NCBI GenBank assembly: GCA_050744165.1
Contig: JBOGGN010000296.1
Coordinates: forward strand, 1-16,638
Source of the DNA: JBOGGN01 sp050744165
GTDB lineage: Bacteria > Actinomycetota > Acidimicrobiia > Acidimicrobiales > Palsa-688
Reading direction: 5' to 3'
DNA length: 16,638 bases
Numbering within the stretch: position 1 is the stretch's first letter; every line of letters begins with the position of its first letter. Of this stretch, positions 13,251-16,638 are shown in pieces. The translations under genes were made by a program, and so were the position numbers. The notes beneath the pieces were generated by a model. It searched no databases and was not told the DNA's origin. It saw only the letters and a program-made list of their open reading frames with translations.

Positions 13251-14924
13251 TCAGTCCGGGCGATCCCGGCGACCGCGGCGGTGGCGGCCCCGGCGCCGTC
13301 GGCTCTCGTCCATGCGGGCCCGGATCGTCTCCCGGCGGGCCTGGAGGTCGCGATAGCTGAGGTGCTCTACGTCCTTAGTGACGCCCAGGCTGGCCTTGAC
13401 CCCTTCCAGATCGACCGGCTGCAGTCGAGGGTCGATACCGACCTCGTGGGCGATGCGGTCGCCGTAGCGGCTGGCGAAGTAGGTCGCCACGGAGGTGATC
13501 TCCGAGAACAGGTCGACGTCGGGGGCGAGGGTCGCCAGCGCCCCATCGAGGAACAGAAGGTCCTTTACGAACAGCATCAGCTCTTTCGGCATCCGGGCGC
13601 CGTAGCCGAGCAAGGCCTTGGTCAGATCCCGTATCTCGCCGACGAGCTCCTCTGGCGCCATGGTGGTGGGGTCCCGGGCCGGGCGGTCGAGGCCGAGATC
13701 GCGGATGACAGCGTCGAGGTCAGTGTCAGGGGGTAGGGCGCCAAGGTCCCGCAGGGCCCCCATTTGGAGCTTGACGTCGTTGACCGTGCCCCCGAGCAGG
13801 AGGCGGAGGAAGGCCAGCCGCCGCCGCTCGTCCAGGCGGCCGGTGATCCCATAGTCGAGCAGCACCACCTTGCCGTCGGGGCGGACGAACAGGTTTCCCC
13901 CGTGAAGATCACCGTGGAAGACCCCGAACAGCATGGCGCCCTCGAGGAAGGCAATCATCCCGGCGTGGACCACGGCCGAGGTGTCTACACCGGCAGCGTG
14001 CATGCCCGCGACGTCGTCCCATCGGAAGCCGTCAAGGCGTTCCATCACGAGGACGCGGCGGGTCACCAGCGTCGGGTGGGGCCTCGGCACGATGATGGCC
14101 CGCTCTCCGGTCTCGGCCAGGAGGCGGGCGATGTCGAGCATGTTGTCGGCTTCCAGCCGGAAGTCCAGCTCCTCGACGATGGTCTCAGCGAACAGCTCCA
14201 CCAGGGCCGGCGGGTTGGCCAGGGCCGCCACCGGGATGCGACCCACCAGGGCGGGGGCGACCCAGCTCATGACCGACAGGTCGCGCCGGACCAGCTCGGC
14301 GACGGTCGGCCGTTGGACCTTGACAACGACCGGCTCGCCGGTGGCAAGAGTGGCGGCGTGAACCTGGGCGATCGAGGCCGCCGCCACAGGCTCGGTGGCG
14401 AAGTCCAAGAACACCTCGTCGAGCGGCCGGCCCAGATCCTCCTCCACGATGGCCCGCACCGATTCGAACGACTCCGCGGGGACGTGGTCGCGGAGCAGCT
14501 TGAACTCGGTCACCAGCGGCTCGGGGAAGATGCCCTGGCCGGACGACAGGATCTGACCAAGCTTCACGTAGGTGGGCCCGAGGCGCTCGAAGGCTTGACG
14601 CAGCCGGTGGGAGAGCCCCGCCTGGGACACCTCGCTGCGGCCGGTCCACCGGGAGCGGGGGCGGTCGATGAGCTTCCAGCCCGCTAGCGCGCGGGCCAGC
14701 GACCAGGTGACGACGATGCCGCGGCGCAGCGGGGGTAGCCGGCTGCGGTGGACCAGTTGGGGCACCTCGGCGGCCGTTGCCTCTCGCAGGCGGTCCACGT
14801 CGTGGCGCCACGAGATGTCCGACAGGACGATCGGCCAGGGCGGGTACTCGCTGAAGGCCCCGATGTCGTAGTCCGCAGGCTGCAACTCCCCGGCGTCGTC
14901 TTCCGCCTCCGAGGTCGACGTCAC
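13251..14924 (-). CDS. ABC1/UbiB-family atypical protein kinase-like protein
   Basis: UbiB/ADCK/ABC1 proteins are atypical kinase-fold ATPases tied to ubiquinone or other isoprenoid-lipid metabolism. This one has 557 residues. Visible features are the KxGQ motif in YVKLGQILSS (Lys121-Gln124), the Ala-rich nucleotide loop AAASIAQVHAA, the VVVKVQRP lysine (Lys202), catalytic HGDLHGGN with Asp339, and the metal-binding LLDYG with Asp357. All diagnostic residues are present. The C-terminal pair of membrane helices of many UbiB proteins is not evident; instead the tail is strongly basic (several Arg runs). The start is GTG at 14924, chosen because a TACCGT -10 lies exactly 6 bp upstream, as for leaderless actinobacterial mRNAs. 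The LLM gene follows after 9 bp. Actinobacteria generally use menaquinone, so a direct role in ubiquinone synthesis is unlikely. Confidence 0.93.
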   Translation of the reverse strand: MTSTSEAEDDAGELQPADYDIGAFSEYPPWPIVLSDISWRHDVDRLREATAAEVPQLVHRSRLPPLRRGIVVTWSLARALAGWKLIDRPRSRWTGRSEVSQAGLSHRLRQAFERLGPTYVKLGQILSSGQGIFPEPLVTEFKLLRDHVPAESFESVRAIVEEDLGRPLDEVFLDFATEPVAAASIAQVHAATLATGEPVVVKVQRPTVAELVRRDLSVMSWVAPALVGRIPVAALANPPALVELFAETIVEELDFRLEADNMLDIARLLAETGERAIIVPRPHPTLVTRRVLVMERLDGFRWDDVAGMHAAGVDTSAVVHAGMIAFLEGAMLFGVFHGDLHGGNLFVRPDGKVVLLDYGITGRLDERRRLAFLRLLLGGTVNDVKLQMGALRDLGALPPDTDLDAVIRDLGLDRPARDPTTMAPEELVGEIRDLTKALLGYGARMPKELMLFVKDLLFLDGALATLAPDVDLFSEITSVATYFASRYGDRIAHEVGIDPRLQPVDLEGVKASLGVTKDVEHLSYRDLQARRETIRARMDESRRRRGRHRRGRRDRPD

Positions 14925-14930
14925 CCCGTG

Positions 14931-14958
14931 ACGGTACCTCGGTGGGGGGAGTTGTCCG
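14931..14958 (-). promoter_or_regulatory. Leaderless promoter of the UbiB-family gene
   Basis: On the minus strand, CGGACA (14958-14953; four of six match TTGACA) is followed after 16 bp by TACCGT (14936-14931, TANNNT type). The GTG start codon then comes 6 bp later, at 14924. Spacing is close to ideal and predicts transcription starting at the G of GTG. No Shine-Dalgarno is present, which agrees. Confidence 0.55.
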
Positions 14959-14992
14959 GCCCGGGCTCGCCGGGCACCACCTGTTGGACAAC
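14951..14992. promoter_or_regulatory. Nested inverted repeat between propeller and kinase genes
   Basis: Outer arms GTTGTCC (14951-14957) and GGACAAC (14986-14992) are perfect. Inside lies GCCCGG-GCTCG-CCGGGC (14959-14975), a 6-bp stem with a 5-nt loop. It lies downstream of the propeller gene stop and its left outer arm overlaps the proposed kinase -35. It may be a terminator for the propeller gene (no T-run), an operator for the kinase promoter, or both. Confidence 0.45.
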
Positions 14993-15019
14993 CGAGGGGG
15001 CACCGGCACGCGTGTTAGC

Positions 15020-16624
15020 TCAGCTGGGCCACCGCCATTGCACTGCCGCGGTCGTTGGATCGAGACCGACAATGTGGTTCCATCCCACCACCACCTCGAG
15101 CGCCGTGGCGGTGGAAGTGGCGTGGACCTCGTCGACCTGGCCCGGTTCGGCCGGTAGCTGGGAGGAACCTTTGATGGTGCCGGTGGCCGTGTCGACCGCC
15201 TCGAACAGGCAGGTGTCGGCGTCGCTGTCGCATGACACGATGACCGGACTGGTCGCGCTGAGGTCCAGCGCCTGGGTGTCGCCGGAGCGGCTGACGCGGG
15301 TGGCCACCTGCCAGAGCTGTTTGCCCGACCCCAGGTCGTAGGCGACGGTGGCCGGCCGGTCAGAGTCGGACTGCAGGGCCGACTCCACGAACAGCGTCGA
15401 GCCGACGATGCCACTCAGGGAGAAGGACATGCTGCGAGGGATGGTGAGCAACTGGCGGATGGCGCCCGTCGCCACGTCGAGGGCGAAGAGGCCCTGGCCG
15501 TTGGTCCATGCCAGCGTCGTTGCGCTCTGTACCGCTGACTCGCCGGTCAGGGTGAAGGGGATCTGGGCGTTCTCTTCGTCGGTGGCCGTGCGCCACAGCA
15601 TCGCCCCATCGGCTAACCGGTAGCGCAGGGCGCAGCCTCCGGAGGTGGTGACCAGCACGGTCAGGGCGGTGCCGTCGGGGCTCACGAACAGGCCGTCCTC
15701 CTCGGTAGCGCCCGCGTTGATCGGGATGTCGGGGCCGGCGGGGCACGACGGTGTCAGGGTTCGGGCGGTCCCGGTGGCGGCCGAGATGACCATGATCGAC
15801 AGGTCGGGCCCGCCCGTGGCGGCGGTCTGGTCGACCAGGACGTCCTCGCCGGCCACCTCCAGCCAGCGTGGGGTGGAGGTCAGCCGCATGCTCCAACTCT
15901 GGGCACCCGAGACGGCGTCGAAGGCCTGGACCGTACCGTCCTCGGCCAGGGTCACCAGGCGGCCGGCGGCGACCACGGCGCAGTGCGACGCGCAGGGCGT
16001 GGCCAGCCGGTTGCTGAGCGACGCCTGCCAGCGTCGCTGCCCGCTCGCGGCATCCAGCGCCACCACCGTGGTGCCGTAGATTGCGATCGCCTGCGATGGG
16101 CCGGCGACTACGACGGGGACGCCGGCGTCGGACTGGTCGAGGACGCTGCTGGACCACAGCACGTGGGCCTTGGCACCCGACGGGTGGACCCGGCGGACCA
16201 CCTCGGACTCGGTGGCCCCGGACCCGGGGGCGACGGCGTAGAAGTCGCCGGCCATGCCTGCGGCCACGGGCACCACGATCGAGTTGGCGGTGCTGTAGCC
16301 GCCGCCTGAGGCGCCGCCGACGAGGTTCTTGCTCGAATGGCCGAGGACGGCGGCAGCCACGACGCCCCCGACGACGAGCAGGACGACCAGGGTCACGATG
16401 AGCCCCACGACGCGACCTGCCTTGCCGGCCCTCGGGGCGGTGGCGGCCATGGCTGTCGGATCGATCGGGGACCCGAGGGTGAAGGGCGGCACCGGCTGGG
16501 GGACGGGCGCGCTCGGCAGGGCGTACTGGCAGAAAGGGCATTTGGGGTCGTCGGACCTGCTCGCCACGTTGGGGTCAATCGGTCCCCCGCAGTTCGGGCA
16601 TTCCGTCACCGTCACACGAGCCAC
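15020..16624 (-). CDS. Zinc-ribbon, single-TM, PQQ-like beta-propeller protein
   Basis: This 534-residue protein has three parts. An N-terminal zinc ribbon uses Cys9, Cys12, Cys29 and Cys32 (CPNC and CPFC). A Pro-rich linker leads to one membrane helix at about 72-95, preceded by basic residues, so the ribbon should be cytoplasmic and the rest outside. The remainder is a beta-propeller of PQQ/WD-like repeats with recurring strand motifs such as VVALDAASGQRRWQ, VQAFDAVSGAQSW, LFALDVATGAIRQ, AYDLGSGKQLWQ and HIVGLDPTTAAVQWRW. These propellers usually act as scaffolds; PQQ binding is not implied. The start is GTG at 16624 behind a strong GGAGG with 7-nt spacing. The window ends 14 bp upstream, so promoter and neighbours are unseen. 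It is followed by the kinase gene after a 95-bp gap holding an inverted repeat. Function unknown; a sensor or cell-envelope assembly role is a guess. Confidence 0.85.
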   Translation of the reverse strand: MARVTVTECPNCGGPIDPNVASRSDDPKCPFCQYALPSAPVPQPVPPFTLGSPIDPTAMAATAPRAGKAGRVVGLIVTLVVLLVVGGVVAAAVLGHSSKNLVGGASGGGYSTANSIVVPVAAGMAGDFYAVAPGSGATESEVVRRVHPSGAKAHVLWSSSVLDQSDAGVPVVVAGPSQAIAIYGTTVVALDAASGQRRWQASLSNRLATPCASHCAVVAAGRLVTLAEDGTVQAFDAVSGAQSWSMRLTSTPRWLEVAGEDVLVDQTAATGGPDLSIMVISAATGTARTLTPSCPAGPDIPINAGATEEDGLFVSPDGTALTVLVTTSGGCALRYRLADGAMLWRTATDEENAQIPFTLTGESAVQSATTLAWTNGQGLFALDVATGAIRQLLTIPRSMSFSLSGIVGSTLFVESALQSDSDRPATVAYDLGSGKQLWQVATRVSRSGDTQALDLSATSPVIVSCDSDADTCLFEAVDTATGTIKGSSQLPAEPGQVDEVHATSTATALEVVVGWNHIVGLDPTTAAVQWRWPS

Positions 16625-16631
16625 GCTGCCC

Positions 16632-16636
16632 CCTCC
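16632..16636 (-). promoter_or_regulatory. Strong Shine-Dalgarno of the propeller gene
   Basis: On the minus strand GGAGG, followed by GGG, lies 7 nt before the GTG at 16624. It is the clearest ribosome binding site in the window and settles this start. Confidence 0.7.
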
Positions 16637-16638
16637 AC

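Noticed and set aside
15009..15080. tRNA-like stretch: TTAGCTCAGCTGGG at 15015-15028 resembles a D-arm, with TTGCAC and GGTC...GACC further on
   Set aside because: There is no D-stem partner GAGC, no pairing anticodon stem, and the bases flanking it (15009-15015) find no acceptor partner. The sequence is explained by the last codons of the propeller gene.

Overview
The window is a stretch of a high-GC (roughly 70% by eye) bacterial chromosome. GTG starts, GTGA stop/start overlaps, TANNNT -10 motifs placed for leaderless mRNAs, a luciferase-like (LLM, often F420-dependent) oxidoreductase, and a YqgE/AlgH protein resembling the actinobacterial form all point to Actinomycetota. An uncultured lineage such as Acidimicrobiia is my inference. 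No rRNA, tRNA, insertion sequence, integrase or CRISPR array was found. Twelve well-supported protein genes and one doubtful small ORF fill almost all of the sequence.

Left part (1-4509): the 3' part of trpA (tryptophan synthase alpha) enters from the left edge and ends in a GC-rich hairpin. A 515-bp gap follows. It holds a possible 72-residue hydrophilic ORF on the minus strand and a 12-bp palindrome abutting a TTGACA hexamer. Next are two divergent genes separated by only 24 bp: a zinc-dependent glucose-1-dehydrogenase-like enzyme (minus) and a UvrD/PcrA-type SF1A helicase (plus). The helicase start codon lies inside a perfect GAACATATGTTC palindrome, the textbook Gram-positive/actinobacterial LexA (SOS) box, so the helicase is probably damage-inducible.

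Centre (4574-12454): six co-directional, closely packed plus-strand genes. The first is a standalone NRPS-like enzyme (adenylation-carrier-thioesterase). It overlaps by 4 bp an ABC-2 ATPase, which overlaps by 4 bp its permease. An unrecognised polytopic membrane protein with several histidines in or near membrane segments comes next. This looks like a minimal make-and-export cassette for a small metabolite. The A domain has Ser where amino-acid-activating domains have the amino-group-binding Asp, so the substrate may not be an alpha-amino acid. Downstream are a YqgE/AlgH-family protein, interrupted by an in-frame 18-bp minisatellite encoding Gly-Asp-Gly-Ser repeats, and an AidB-type acyl-CoA dehydrogenase homologue linked in other bacteria to alkylation damage.

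Right part (12471-16624), all minus strand: a zinc-ribbon/transmembrane/PQQ-like beta-propeller protein with a strong Shine-Dalgarno, then an ABC1/UbiB-family atypical kinase with a well-formed leaderless promoter, then the LLM oxidoreductase 9 bp behind it. A nested inverted repeat lies between the propeller gene and the kinase, over the kinase -35 region.

The points most worth following up are the SOS box at the helicase start, the A-T-TE/ABC cassette with its unusual binding pocket, and the in-frame minisatellite in the YqgE/AlgH gene.
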